Part shown: positions 45,753-56,669 of the stretch, piece by piece
Layout of the letters: each line of letters begins with the position of its first letter
Position numbering within the stretch: position 1 is the first letter of the stretch
From: Tanypteryx hageni
Lineage: Eukaryota; Arthropoda; Insecta; Odonata; Petaluridae
Direction of reading: 5' to 3'
Assembly (NCBI GenBank): GCA_028673005.1
Contig: CM054114.1
Location: 18,723,137 to 18,787,136 of the forward strand
DNA length: 64,000 bases
The notes under the pieces: generated by a model
Database searches by the model: none
Told to the model about the DNA's origin: nothing
What the model saw: only the letters and a program-made list of their open reading frames with translations
Made by a program: the position numbers and the translations under genes

Positions 45753-47470
45753 TCTATGATAATAAAAGAAGCTGTCTGTGTGCCTGTGGCAGTCATAACT
45801 CTTCAGAAAATAAACGTAGTAGCTTCAAAAGTTGGCAGCAGCTTCAGGTTGATCCTAAGAGTTGCAGTCGCAAAAATAATTCAAATTGGCCGACGGTGGC
45901 CCGAGAGTCCCCATTGTTGGTCCAAATGTCGGTTTTTTAATGATATCTCAGCAACCAATTGACCGATTTTGATGAATTCTCCATCAACATCAATGTTTTG
46001 ATGAGACACGCTTTTCAAGCCTACGGAGTCAAGGTTCGTAATGTAAGGGCCGATCCAAATTTCACGATTACGAGGGGTCCACATGGAACGGTCGGTCCAA
46101 ATTTAAGTGATGTACGCCTGCTGAACCGTTTCAACCAAATTTAGTAGGTACATAGAATTTTTCACATAAATACAGGACGAAAATCACATATTTGGACCAA
46201 GCAGGGGTGCCACAATTGCAAAATAAATCTTTTCGGTAATTATGCTTTTGGAAGAAATTGACCAAACCAAATTAAACCAAATTTGATACATAGAATTTTC
46301 ACATAAATTCATAACCAAATGACATATTTCGATCCGATTAAGTAAGTAGGGGTGCCACAATTGCCAAGTTAAAATTTTCGGTAATTATGAATTTGGAAGG
46401 AATTGGCCATCCCGATTTCAACGAAATTTTGTATGAAGGAGTTGTGCAACATAAAAAACAAAATTAAGATTTTTAGAATAGATATAGAAAACAGGGCTGC
46501 CACAATAAAAGTAATAACAATTTTTAGAAGTGTTTGTGTCGGACTGTTAATATTAACCAAATTATGATATTTATGATGTACACATATATATTAAACCATA
46601 ATAGCATATTTGGACTGGATCAACTAAACAAGGGTGCCACAATTACAAATTAAACTCTTTTGGTAACTATGGATTTGGAAGAAATTGGCTGAACGGATGT
46701 CAACTAAACTTTATATATAAGATTTTTACAAAATACTATAATGAAATCAAGATTTTTCAAGTGGAGCTTATCAGCAGGGCTACCACAATTAAAGGTAAAA
46801 TAATATTTCATTTACACTTTATTTCTACAGAGCTGTCCGCATGGATTTTAACCCATTATGGTATATATAATCTTCATATAAATAAATAACCCAAATAGTA
46901 TATCTCAACCGGGTCGACTAAACAAGGCTACAACAATATCAAGGTTAGAATTTTTCTTTAGCTATGAATTTCGAAGGTATTGGCTGAACCGATTTCAATA
47001 AGAAATTTTGTTTGAAGGGCGTGCATAGAATAGCAAAAATATGTTTAGAACGGATAAAAAAAAAAGAAAAATAATTTTCTGATTTTAATGCTAATTACAT
47101 TAATATTCGATTATACTACGGCGAATTTGATGAAAAGCCTTCTGTTTGAAGATATATCAGCAACCAATTGACCGATTTTGATGAATCTTCCACCGATATC
47201 AATGTTGAACCAAGAAACGTAGTCTTAAAACTTGGTATACATAATAAAGAGACGTTGAGGATATGCACCTTGGTGTCAGAACTTTGATTTCTTGGGGGAG
47301 GGGGGAGGTTTTAAATTTGAATCTATATTTAATTTGTATGCCAATTAAAGGGGAATATTGGTCACTTACCTAGAGAGTACCTTGAGTTTGGATGAAAGTA
47401 TTACCGAGTGATATGTGCATGAAAAGTTCTAAACTTTAAACCCAGGGCAAAGCCCGGGCAATTACGCTAG
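45753..47470 (+). mobile_element. Helitron-like non-autonomous element, ~1718 bp
   Basis: The proposed 5' end is TCTATGATAATAAAAGAAGC preceded by A. The 3' end has the hairpin CCCAGGGCAAAGCCCGGG (47441-47458), then CAATTACG and CTAG (47467-47470), followed by T. This fits Helitron rules: TC start, hairpin near a CTRR end, insertion between A and T without duplication. Inside is an array of about six 145-bp units. No Rep/helicase coding is present. Related tandem-repeat sequence occurs on both outer sides (45.24-45.56 and 47.49-47.67 kb), consistent with insertion into that repeat. The 5' boundary is less secure than the 3'. Confidence 0.68.
46120..47060 (+). repeat. ~145-bp tandem array, about six diverged units
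   Basis: A GGGGTGCCACAATTGC-type motif recurs near 46204, 46347, 46493, 46630, 46776 and 46924, spaced about 137-148 bp. Between them are GAATTTGGAAGGAATTGGC, CGATTTCAACGAAATTTTGT and ATATTTGGACC-type blocks. A partial array of the same unit lies at 61.43-61.82 kb. Confidence 0.82.
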
Positions 47471-47479
47471 TACCTAATA

Positions 47480-47690
47480 AAATACATGTAAGTCTTCATA
47501 TAAAGTGGTCGTTATTATGGTCCGCTTTTAACCAAAATTGGAATCTGTCGATAAAATTTTGCAAAACTCCCAAATAGCCAATTTCATTGAAGTACATTCA
47601 GCGGTTTCCGAGTTTAAACATGCGGACGGACGGATGGAGTGACCTCCCCTATATGCGTTCACTTCTTGCAAAGAACGCATAAAAAGTCAA
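47480..47690 (+). repeat. Unit of the 157-bp repeat downstream of the Helitron-like element
   Basis: GTCTTCATATAAAGTGGTCG starts a unit like those at 45.27 and 45.43 kb. It ends in CAGCGGTTTCCGAGTTTAAA and GCGGACGGACGGATGG. Confidence 0.7.
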
Positions 47691-48610
47691 AAAAGGGACA
47701 TTGCTATTATAACATTGAGAGATAGAAAAAGCGACGGGGGCGGAAGGTATTGAAACGGAAAGGATGAAAGAATGTCGTTTTCAGGAAGAATTTATGGCTC
47801 AAATTGCTCCCAATTATTATATGCGCAATAACCTAAAGTAATATGTTTCAAAACGATTACGCACACTAGCGGCCGATAAGCGATTTAAAACCATTTTGTC
47901 CGATTGAGTGCTAATTTTTGATGAGCTTTTAAAGATAATTCTCTCAAAACTGATTTGTGATTTTCGACATAGTTTGCAGAAAACCATAGTTATTTGCGAT
48001 AAATACTATTGATTTAATTTTGATGAGTATCATTTGTACCTGAAAACATTTGCTTGTTATTTCATGAGTGATTTCATTAAATAATTGCGTTTCGAGGAAT
48101 ATTTTATGATGAGATAAAAGCAGTGCGACGTTTTTTCATAACATTTTTATGTTAATTACTAAACAAATTCAAAGAAAATAGATCTTTTTCTGTTAAAAAT
48201 ATATAAAAATGATAAAGGATGAGTTTTTCATGGAGTGCTTCTTGTCACTTAAAGTAACCGCGATAGAAATGCTATATGGATAGAATCGATCATGGCATCT
48301 TGAGAAATATTGCGAAGCGCGGGATGAAGTTATAAATTGAAGTTAGGATTTAGAGTGAAGAGTTTAGGCAGTGATGGTAACATACGAAATGCAAGAGGAA
48401 GATTGAAAGTGAAATGGAGACAGAAAGATAGGAAAAAATAAATAAGAGCTCTCTAGATCTGGCTCCCTCTACGGCTCGTCTCAAATATTACTTCCCTGCT
48501 GTCACAGTCAGCTTTCATCTAGGGCGACGGCATATATACTGTGAGAAGAGGGTCGTCTTTAAGGGAGATTTATTGCAGGGGATAAGATAGAGGTTCTATA
48601 TATTGTGTTC
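47691..48610. other. Unannotated DNA
   Basis: I see no gene or repeat that I can support. Confidence 0.5.
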
Positions 48611-48614
48611 ATTA

Positions 48615-49165
48615 GGGTCGTCCAAAAATATGGATTTCGGAAAATTATCTCTCCCACCATCTTATTCGGTTTTCCTATATACAAATACATGGTTTGTGAC
48701 GTTTTGCTTCAAATGGATAATATTTTGGGGTGAACCCAGGGCCCCAAAAATTTGGTAATTTCTAAAAAAAGGGGCGGTCTGTTTATTTCGGTGGCTAGGG
48801 AAAAAGAATATGGGAGTAAAAAATTGGTTTTATGGGAATACATTACACGTTTCTTCTCCAATATAATATAAAAGATTGTATTGGCCTAGTCACATTACTT
48901 TTCGTCACAACGCAGTTTGAAGATTAGCGCGCGTCGTAAAATACGCAGCACGCACAAGACATGGAAAAGCATGGGAGACGACATGCACGACATTAAAACT
49001 ATAATAACACCTGCTGTTCTATTATTATTAAAACGCCTGTAATAGGAAATGTTGGTAACAGGATCCTTAATTATTTTTTGCCCAACTCGCAAAATATTTA
49101 GATTGCATTCCTGGCCTTTGAATGTTTGGTCGGACAAATAAGGGTCTATATGTTTATTTAGCATG
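48615..49165 (+). repeat. Left arm of a ~550-bp diverged inverted repeat
   Basis: Strongest matches to the reverse complement of 50125-50690 are TCCTATATACAAA, TTTGTGACGTTTTG, GGATAATATTT, ACCCAGGGCCCCAAA, CATGGAAAAGCATGGGAGAC, TTAAAACGCCTGTAATAG and TTGCATTCCTGGCC. Order and spacing are conserved over the whole arm. A short further copy of the TGGGCCCAGAGCCCTAAATA part lies at 49275-49300. Confidence 0.82.
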
Positions 49166-49623
49166 CTAGTGCATAAAACTATGCAAGTATGATACTTTGT
49201 TTTTCAGATAATACACAAACTAAATATAAAAGCATTGCGTCTGAAGTTTTTTCACCATTTGTTAATACTTAGGAGTGGGCCCAGAGCCCTAAATACTCGG
49301 AAAATCGGCCATATCGATAAAATATTTTTCTGAGTATCATGAAATACTTAATGATTGAAAAATTCCATTTCAACAGATTTTTCACTAGATTAAAAAGAGT
49401 AGGGGTGAATCTCATCTGCGTGAGGAAAGCGTGCTATTCTTATTTCAACGGCGCTATGTCCAGTATCAAATAACTTAGTTTAAAAATTATAAGTAGGCTG
49501 CGATCAAAGGAAATAAGAAATGAATATTAAAAGATTATTCATCGCTCTAAATTTATCTTAATGAAACATTTAAGAAGTTGAAATTCGTAACGAATATTAA
49601 GTTTTTAATACATTCCCTCTTTT

Positions 49624-50049
49624 CTACTTGAAACATTCGCTGATTGTTTTCTTGTTGCAATCACGCAGCCTCTTCCTATGGTTTTGTACCACCTGAAGGA
49701 GAAACTGAAGCTGTTCTTTATCTCTTGTTAAATTCTCACTATATTCTTCGGTAATAGCTACTCCACTCTCTACATTGTCATTAACAACAGGAAATTCTCG
49801 AACTATTTGAAAACCTCTCTGGAAAACTTCTCTTTGCTGCCACTCCTCAGGGTCTGAATTTATAAAGTCAGGAAAAATTCCCAGAATTTGAAAGAAATCT
49901 GTCTTATGCCTTGTGACAAAATCCTCTATTTTGCATAGGGCAATAGTTTCCAAAGCAATAACGCTCAGTCGCTTTGGTTGCTCATCCGAACTCTCTCTAG
50001 AACGGATGGAAGAAGCAATTAAAAGTACATTTAATAAACAAACCGATTG
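49624..50049 (-). CDS. Unrecognised 141-codon open frame inside the inverted repeat
   Basis: The minus-strand frame is open from 50049 (after TAA at 50050-50052) to a TAG at 49624-49626. It has no ATG before the first internal methionine codons are exhausted, so it may be an exon or the 3' end of a decayed gene. It reads LSVIALETIALCKIEDFVTR, then HKTDFFQILGIFPDFINSDP, EEWQQREVFQRGFQIVRE and EEYSENLTRDKEQLQFLLQV. The end is charged and helix-like. Composition is not low-complexity and codons vary, unlike most frames here. No signal peptide, membrane segment, zinc finger or DDE motif is seen. I vaguely associate the C-terminal pattern with uncharacterised arthropod repeat proteins; that is memory, not evidence. 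It sits centrally between the two arms, suggesting it belonged to a mobile element. Confidence 0.4.
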   Translation of the reverse strand, partial: QSVCLLNVLLIASSIRSRESSDEQPKRLSVIALETIALCKIEDFVTRHKTDFFQILGIFPDFINSDPEEWQQREVFQRGFQIVREFPVVNDNVESGVAITEEYSENLTRDKEQLQFLLQVVQNHRKRLRDCNKKTISECFK

Positions 50050-50124
50050 TTATGGATCTTCATAATATGCCCCCAAAAATACATTAACGTATTTCCATAG
50101 GTTACTGCAATATCTACCTAAATG

Positions 50125-50690
50125 AACAGACCATTTTTTTGTATGGCCGAAGTATTCAAGAGCCAGGAGGGCGATCTAAATATTGTGCGATTTGGACAGA
50201 AAATATTGTGAATACTAAGGGTCCTATATCCAAAATTTTCTATAACAGGCGTTTTAATTATTATCAAATAGCAAGCGTTATTACAGTGTTAAAGTCGCGC
50301 ATGTTGTCTCCTATGCTTTCACATATGTTATGCGTGCTGCCTATTGTACGATGAGCCCTGACCTTCAAATTGCATTGCGGCACAAAGAAATATGATTAGA
50401 TCAATACAACCTACTTTATTGTATTAAAGAGAAAACATGCAAGTTGGCACCGAAAAACAATTTGAATATTACTCTATTCCTCTTTTTTAGCCGCTGAAAT
50501 AAACAGTTGGCCCCATTATAATATATTTTTCGTAGGGTTTTACAAATATTTGGGGCCCTGGGTCCACCCCTAAATATTATCCAATTTTGACAAAACGTCA
50601 CAAACAATGTTTTTGTATATAGGAGCGAAAAATAAGAGGGTTGGAGGATAATTAATCTTTTAAAATAAAATTTCCCTATATAAGATACAC
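50125..50690 (-). repeat. Right arm of the ~550-bp inverted repeat
   Basis: It is the reverse-complement partner of 48615-49165, at roughly three-quarters identity by eye. The plus frame at 50139-50354 and the minus frame at 48895-49164 give related peptides (NRRFNYYQIASVITVL versus YRRFNNNRTAGVIIVL), as expected from homologous sequence, not proof of coding. Confidence 0.8.
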
Positions 50691-52015
50691 ACTGTGCATC
50701 GGTATTACTTACGGACGCACGCACACACGCACTTATGATAATTTGTTGTAAAAATTAATAAAACGAAAATTATTAAGTAAGCATTTTTAGACCAGATAAA
50801 AGATAATTTTCCAAAAGAAGGTTCCACAAACAACTTGATTATCTAACGCGGAAATGAGAAAAAATTGAGTTATTTTACATTTGTTTTTACTTTCTCATAT
50901 TCAAATTACGTAAATACGTACGTATATAGATTCAATCATGACTAATCTTTTTATAATTCTTCACATAATACATTAATTATAAAGAAATTTATTTGGAAAT
51001 AAATTGGTTTTTTTTAGAATCCAAGATACTCAACTATTTTGCGGCCACCTTGATGATTCATTGCATATAACCGGGGCGAGCTCTATAATTTATTTCGAAA
51101 TCGTTATATATATACACACACACTAAAGCTGCTTCTTATTTATTATGTCATATATCATTATAAGTAGCTTATAACATATATACAAGAGGATACTAATATC
51201 CCGTCTCTGAGCAAAAGAAGACAAAATACTTCTGGGTTGAAAGGTGGATTTATGAGCTCATCGCACGGGTGTCTCGGCTTTTTATATTTCTCCTTGACGA
51301 TGCCGGCGGGATAACTTTGAGGGAGTGAAAGGTCGAGAGAGAGAGAGATAAGGAAGGAGAAAAGTAGCGAGAGAGAGAGAAAGAGAGTGTGAGAGGCAGA
51401 GTGATCCAACGCCAGCGTGCGTGTCCTCGGGCCATCGATTTCCCTTTTCTTCTTTCCCCGTTTTTGCTAAGAGGACTTTCATCACGTTTACGCGCCTATT
51501 GCCTTGTCCTCTTTCCTTCCTCCCCATTCCTCCCTTCCCATCCCTTCCTCCCCAGTACTCCCTCCCCATTCCTCCCTCCCTTTCTTCTTTCCCCAGCCTT
51601 CTCTTCCCCCTTTCTTTCGGTAAACCGCTGCGAGTTTCTTTTGGAGCCAATTTGTACAATGGCGTTCGCTCCTGTTCAAAAGGAAAAGGACAAAAAAATT
51701 TATAATTTTCGGATGTCTTTTTTACCTCCTCTAGCGAGGGTAAGGTCGATTCGTTCCCAAAGTTATCTTTTTTTCTCATATGAACCGTGCGTTACGTGAC
51801 CGCGCGGTACTCAAGAAAGAAATTGCCATAAATATTGCTACGATTTATGGAAGAAATCTGGTAAAAAAACATTTAAAATACACCATATAGTGCCTGCATC
51901 GATGCGTCAGTGTTAGTTTCCGATGGAAAAACGCGTCTTTTTTGTATTGGTCTATAGCAAAGAGGGGAATGTTTGAAATATTTAAGTGGGACTTGACATA
52001 TTAGTCGGCAGGAAT
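50691..52015. other. Unannotated DNA with GA-rich and CT-rich tracts
   Basis: GAGAGAGAGAGA runs lie at about 51333-51385, and a CCTTCCTCCCC-type tract at about 51500-51615. Overlapping long frames here (51282-51779 minus, 51389-51799 plus) are compositional. Confidence 0.55.
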
Positions 52016-52016
52016 A

Positions 52017-52170
52017 GGATAGGAAGATCAGTTGCGCATTTCGGCTACAAAGCATCCGTAGTGATTCACCGAAGATAGATATTACTTTGGCTCTTCATTA
52101 AAACTTCATATTGGAGAATAACCCTGACGAAGACTTATGTAGCCTAGGTGCGCGTCTGATCTTCCTAACC
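52017..52170. repeat. Foldback element of two inverted core repeats (copies 6 and 7)
   Basis: The left arm (52017-52064) reads TAGGAAGATCAGTTGCGCAT and TTCGGCTACAAAGC. The right arm (52123-52170), reversed, reads TAGGAAGATCAGACGCGCAC and CTAGGCTACATAAG. The 58-bp spacer is AT-rich. This is the clearest symmetrical version of the core family. Confidence 0.85.
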
Positions 52171-52464
52171 TTCTTTTATTTTGGAGAGACTTGTTATGTC
52201 AAGATTATTTCAGCTCTAAGGCGAACTCGGTAATTCTTTATTGTGTTAAAATGTTTTTAATTTTTAGTTTTTATTGCCTCTGGGATAAGATTCCACCGGA
52301 AATAGATCGATAGTGGTATGGGAACTCCGTAGCAGTATAATATGCTTAGTTTTGTGCCGCTACATAATAATATTGTACCATTTACGTGAAATTTAATTAA
52401 TTAATAATAATTAATTAATATATTGCTTTCCATCATCAGTTTCAGCTATTTCTCACAGGCAATA

Positions 52465-52640
52465 TTTGAGGAGTGGTTATCTGGGTTAGCATGCATAGCT
52501 CTCATTGCTGGGGTCGCGGGTTCGAAACTTGCCAAGGACATAATTCTATCTATAAAAGGAAGTGAAGTGCATTTTAATGGGTTGGTTTAAAAAAAAATAT
52601 GTTGCCCATCAGTGATCGTGAAGGATTTGTGGATAAATAT
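52465..52640 (+). mobile_element. tRNA-derived SINE
   Basis: GAGTGGTTATCTGGGTTAGC resembles an A box and GGTCGCGGGTTCGAAACTTG contains a near-consensus B box. CTCTCATTGCTGGG lies between them. The body continues with GCCAAGGACATAATTC and a short A-rich stretch. Confidence 0.65.
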
Positions 52641-52739
52641 TCTACATAACGACGTTATTCCTTAGATTAAAATTTATAGAATAATAATAATTGTGCGTTA
52701 TTTATCTTACAATTTTAATTTTTAAGTTTTCTTTGTCAG

Positions 52740-53445
52740 CGAACTGGTAATAGCGGAACGCCTTATGGGCCTGTCTGGTCCGTCCGACCGTTCGTCCGTC
52801 GTAACTTTCATCTCCTAAACCGCTGGACGGATTGTAATTTTATAACGTATGAGTGACTTTTATTAAAAATTATCGTCTAATTGTTATTTTCAACTGAATA
52901 CGTCAATAAGAACTTCCACTTTATATAATTACTTTAATAAACTTATACTCGTGTCTCGTTAAATGGCATCCGTCAAGCAACAATGAAATATCAAACTTTT
53001 CTCTCCGTAGGTCTTATATGATCAATAACTTATAGATTAAAAAATGTATTCGGATAGAGAACAACATTTACTACAAAAATCCCCTGGACAACATAATTAT
53101 GAGTTATAGTTTCGGAGATAAAAATTCAAGAAAATCCCGAGCAAAACGTCACATATTTTGTTTACATCGATCGCGAAGAAGGTTCTCTCAGCAAACAACA
53201 ATTAAAAATCCATATATTTCTCTCACATTCTCTTATATGATCTGTGAGGTATAGATTAAAATATTTATTTGGCTATTGAACAACATTTACTACAAGATAG
53301 TTCCCGAGACCATATAATTACGACTTATAGTTTCGGGGATAAAAATTCAAATTCACCTAATCTTTCGATACCGTTCCATACGTATTTCCAATTAAGAACG
53401 TCTTTTAAATCTCTGTGTATTCCATTTATGGAATATACTTCTCCA
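52740..53445 (+). repeat. Dispersed repeat family B, copy 3
   Basis: It opens with TAATAGCGGAACGCCTTATG and GTCCGTCCGACCGTTCGTCC, then AACTTTCATCTCCTAAACCG. Two diverged monomers follow, at about 53000-53220 and 53221-53440, each with CTTATATGATC, CAACATTTACTACAA, TTATAGTTTCGG and a GATAAAAATTCAA motif. Confidence 0.78.
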
Positions 53446-54309
53446 TCTTGTTGTTCTTGATCATGCTACTGCGCGATGCCATGGGATCTGAGGTAATCCA
53501 TTTTTTCTGCGGTTAAATTAACTATCTATATTGCATTTATATTAACAAAAGAAGATATAAAAATGAATTTATATAACCAACTTTTATATAGTTAATACTT
53601 GTATAGGAATAAATTCTATAATATAATTATGATAACCTTTCTGCTTGCATGGGCGTAAAAAGTTGCAAAAGTGTCTACCAGCTGTTGAGTGATGTGGGGG
53701 TCTCTATATTTAACCTTTAATCCTTTTACAGTTGATAGAATGTCAGACAGAACTAGAGAACTCAGTGGCAAACGTAAGAATGTTTGGTATAAAAGTAGTA
53801 TGGAGTTTGATAGTATCTTGTGTTTCATTAATGAAAATACCGACTTATCTATCCATATTGCTTAAAATCAACGAAAATATGTATAATGCTAGTTCAGCTT
53901 TAGATACTGGTAGGAGTGAAACTGTTGATCACCAACGAGGTATTCATTGGTCTTTTCATAGAGAAACAGTTTTCAAAATAATCTTAAATGAATAAATATA
54001 AAAAGTTTTTAAGATAAATAAAAACTTACTATCCTCCTATAAGTAGTAAGTTAATTTTGTTGGTAACGCAATCTGAATAATCTGATTGTCTGCCGAAAAG
54101 TCAATTATATCTTGAGGAAGTTTAACTTATTTCCGTTGAAAAAATACGATAAATAAATAATAAGTTAAATCTGTTTAATTTTAATATTTTAATCGCTATT
54201 TAATTTTAACAAATGATAAAATATATCAATTTATATGCCTCACCACAGCCAGAATTTAGCATACATTTTATCACATGATAACTATGTGCTACAAAAAATA
54301 AATAAATAA
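53446..54309. other. Unannotated AT-rich DNA
   Basis: I see no supportable gene. The frame at 53732-53995 has no recognised motif. Confidence 0.5.
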
Positions 54310-54520
54310 GTATATAGGATATGAATATAAATGGATTGCTGTTTGAAGTTCTTCGTTATTACATTTTATCGCATGATAACTAATAGGAACACAAAATTAT
54401 GCGAATTTTATATTTATTGCTTACTTTTTAAAGTTGGTTTTATTAATTATTATTTGAATTTTAACTTAAAACTTAACTCACGCATACCCGTCATATTTGA
54501 AAAATTCATGCATAGCTACC
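54310..54520 (+). repeat. Broken copy of the Helitron-like family I 3' region
   Basis: GAATTTTATATTTATTGCTT, AAAGTTGGTTTTATTAATTA and ACGCATACCCGTCATATTTG match the 170 bp ahead of the ends at 56659 and 57970. The second half of the hairpin and the CTAG are missing. Confidence 0.7.
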
Positions 54521-54611
54521 TAATTGTTGTTAACGTAAATAATCTTATTGGTTACTGAAGTATATAATAACTGCTATAATTACAAAATACATTTAATTCC
54601 TTAACGTGCAT

Positions 54612-54740
54612 GGCAGATGGATTATCTACAGCGAAGAAAAGAACATAAACGTAAATATTACATTTACTGAACTCAAGTGAGGTATGTTTTAAATAATTTT
54701 CGATTGTTTGGTTGATTAAAACTGATTAGAAAATAAATAA
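54612..54740. repeat. Dispersed repeat, inverted relative of 24690-24910
   Basis: ATGGATTATCTAC, GGTATGTTTTAAAT and AACTGATTAGAAAATAAAT appear in reverse-complement order of the 24.7-kb copy. Confidence 0.6.
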
Positions 54741-54892
54741 CGTAATAGAAATTGAATATTTCCCTGGAATCATTTCTGATATATCGTTTTTCAGTATTTA
54801 GTCATTAGAAGTACGTGATATGTTTATTGAACCACCAACTAAGGGTGGAGAAGAAATTATTAATAATAATAATTCATAGTGTGGTGTTATTT

Positions 54893-54960
54893 GGTTTATA
54901 TAGGAGGCTGCGTAAGGAATGCGTTCATTGAATGCTTTAAATACGAGAGAGAGATAAAGA
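54893..54960 (+). repeat. Family I element, part left of the LINE insertion
   Basis: GCGTAAGGAATGCGTTCATT and GAATGCTTTAAATACGAGAG match 57622-57655. The sequence is then broken by the LINE tail. Confidence 0.7.
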
Positions 54961-55560
54961 GATAGATAGATAGATAGATAATCGTCTTTATTCGGGCGAA
55001 ATTTAGACCATAAGGTCCATTCTTACATTTAACCCTTAGTCAATATAATAAATATAAAAAATGGTGAAGTAAGATATTACAATGCGCATAACATAAACAG
55101 TATATACCTAAATCATACAGTGTAAAAAAAATATAAAATTGAAGACAGAATAGAGATTGTGGGGAAAACCTAGGTATAACAGGCATGTCCTCCCTAGTAA
55201 AACTCACGCAGGAAAACACCCACTGAGAAGGGGGGTGTGAAAAACCTGCGAAAACCCTAGATAGTGTACATATGATAATATAGTAATACAACATTAAATA
55301 GAAAGGAGTATGTACAGTAAGTGTTCGTATATACAGCATCGTTGTATACCGTCATAAAAAAATACATATATAGGTATTAACGTAATGCAAACCAAGAAAT
55401 ATAATACAATAATTAGGCAGAATAAGATGAAATATACTTGAAATATATACAATGAATATGGAGATTGTTGTTGGATCATGCATAACATAAGAAAGAAGGA
55501 AATGATATAAAATTACACATATGATATAAAACAATACATAATAAAATAAAGTAATACGAA

Positions 55561-55690
55561 ATAGTATAAAACAATACAAAATGATATAAATCAGTATAAA
55601 ATAGTATAAAACAATACAAAATGATATAAATCAGTATAAAATATTATGAAACAATACAGAATGATATAAAACAATGAGAATTAGTATAAA
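55561..55690. repeat. 40-bp tandem repeat in the LINE 3' UTR
   Basis: Units 55561-55600 and 55601-55640 are nearly identical (ACAATACAAAATGATATAAA, TCAGTATAAAATAGTATAAA), with a degenerate third unit. Confidence 0.9.
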
Positions 55691-55878
55691 CACTATAACT
55701 TAGTAGACACTAGACAATGAAAAGGTAACAGTCGAAGGAGGCGTACATTTTGAGAACTCGATAACCTGCGAAGAAATTAATTAATGTTCATTAAGTAAGG
55801 AAGAGTGAAGGCAGCCGTCTTGCAATAGGTAAGAATAATATGTTAAAGCTGACCTGAATTTTGGGCAGAGAACAGCAA

Positions 55879-56372
55879 TTAAAAGTATTTATGTTTGAAT
55901 ATGTGGAGAGATGTTGCGTTTTGGAGGTCAGTAGGTAGGGCGTTCCAAAGTCTACAAGCTGTAACATGGAAGGATTTATTATAAATTTCCGTCCTGTGAT
56001 GTGGGATCTGGAAGAGATTGGTGCCCCTAGTGTTGGCGTTGTGTACAGAGTTCATTTGGGAAAATTTGAAGTTCAGATACTGTGGGTTTTGAATAGTTAT
56101 AATTCGGTAAAATAATGCGAGGAGGTGAAGACGTCTACGAGCTTCAGTGCGAAGCCAGCCTAACGTATATAGAGGTTGAGTGACGTGGTCTCTCTTTTGG
56201 AGATCACAGATGAATCTTACGCAGGAATTTTGTGCACGCTGCAATTTTAGAGATAGCTCGTTAGATAGATCTTGATAGACCGTATCGCAGTAATCGAGGT
56301 GAGGAAGGACAAGAGCGGTGATAAGTCGCTTGCGAAGGGAGAAATGGGTAATGCTTTTAATTCTTTTAAGTG
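55879..56372 (-). pseudogene. LINE reverse transcriptase C-terminal fragment
   Basis: The minus frame is open through FSLRKRLITALVLPHLDYCD (about 56345-56280), TVYQDLSNELSLKLQRAQNS, then CVRFICDLQKRDHV, LGWLRTEARRRLHLLALFYR, and RTEIYNKSFHVTACRLWNAL before a stop at 55879. The pattern LPHLDYCD, RAQNSCVRFI and RRRLHLL..LFYRI is typical of the region after the RT palm and thumb in CR1/Jockey-type LINEs. The catalytic palm and endonuclease are missing by 5' truncation. The fragment itself is intact with no frameshift, which suggests a younger insertion than the LINE at 9-12 kb. It is too short to be functional. Confidence 0.8.
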
Positions 56373-56659
56373 AGAGAGTGAGTGAGAGAGAAACAGAGGG
56401 AGAGACAAAATTAAATGTTACAAAGATTAAAAATAATTTTTGGCGTATACGAATTGTACAGCGTAATCTATTTCTTTGTCAACCAATTTCTATTCACCCA
56501 AAACTATTTTAACTCTCTGGAACACACAATTATATGAATTTTATATTTATTGCTTAGTTTTTAGTGCATATAAAAGTTGGTTTCATTAATTATTATTTCA
56601 ATTTTAACTTAACACCTAATTCACGCATACCCGTCATATATGACGGGCAATTACGCTAG
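56373..56659 (+). mobile_element. Helitron-like family I, part right of the LINE, with 3' terminus
   Basis: GAGAGACAAAATTAAATGTT and later blocks match 57717-57970. The end has an 18-bp palindrome, CCCGTCATATATGACGGG (56630-56647), then CAATTACG and CTAG (56656-56659), then T. Confidence 0.72.
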
Positions 56660-56669
56660 TCAATAATAA

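Larger units (their letters stand above)
54957..56372 (-). mobile_element. 5'-truncated LINE with (TATC)n tail, nested insertion
   Basis: On the minus strand, RT C-terminal coding (from about 56372) is followed by a long 3' UTR, the sequence CCCGAATAAAGACGATT with an AATAAA signal, and a TATC/GATA repeat at 54957-54980. The 3' UTR includes 40-bp tandem repeats and the block also found at 17.64-17.93 kb. The element separates two parts of one Helitron-like family I copy (54893-54960 and 56373-56659), so it inserted into the GA-rich region of that copy. Confidence 0.8.

Noticed and set aside
51282..51799. Overlapping long frames of 165 and 136 codons
   Set aside because: They overlap on opposite strands within GA- and CT-rich tracts and show no domain.
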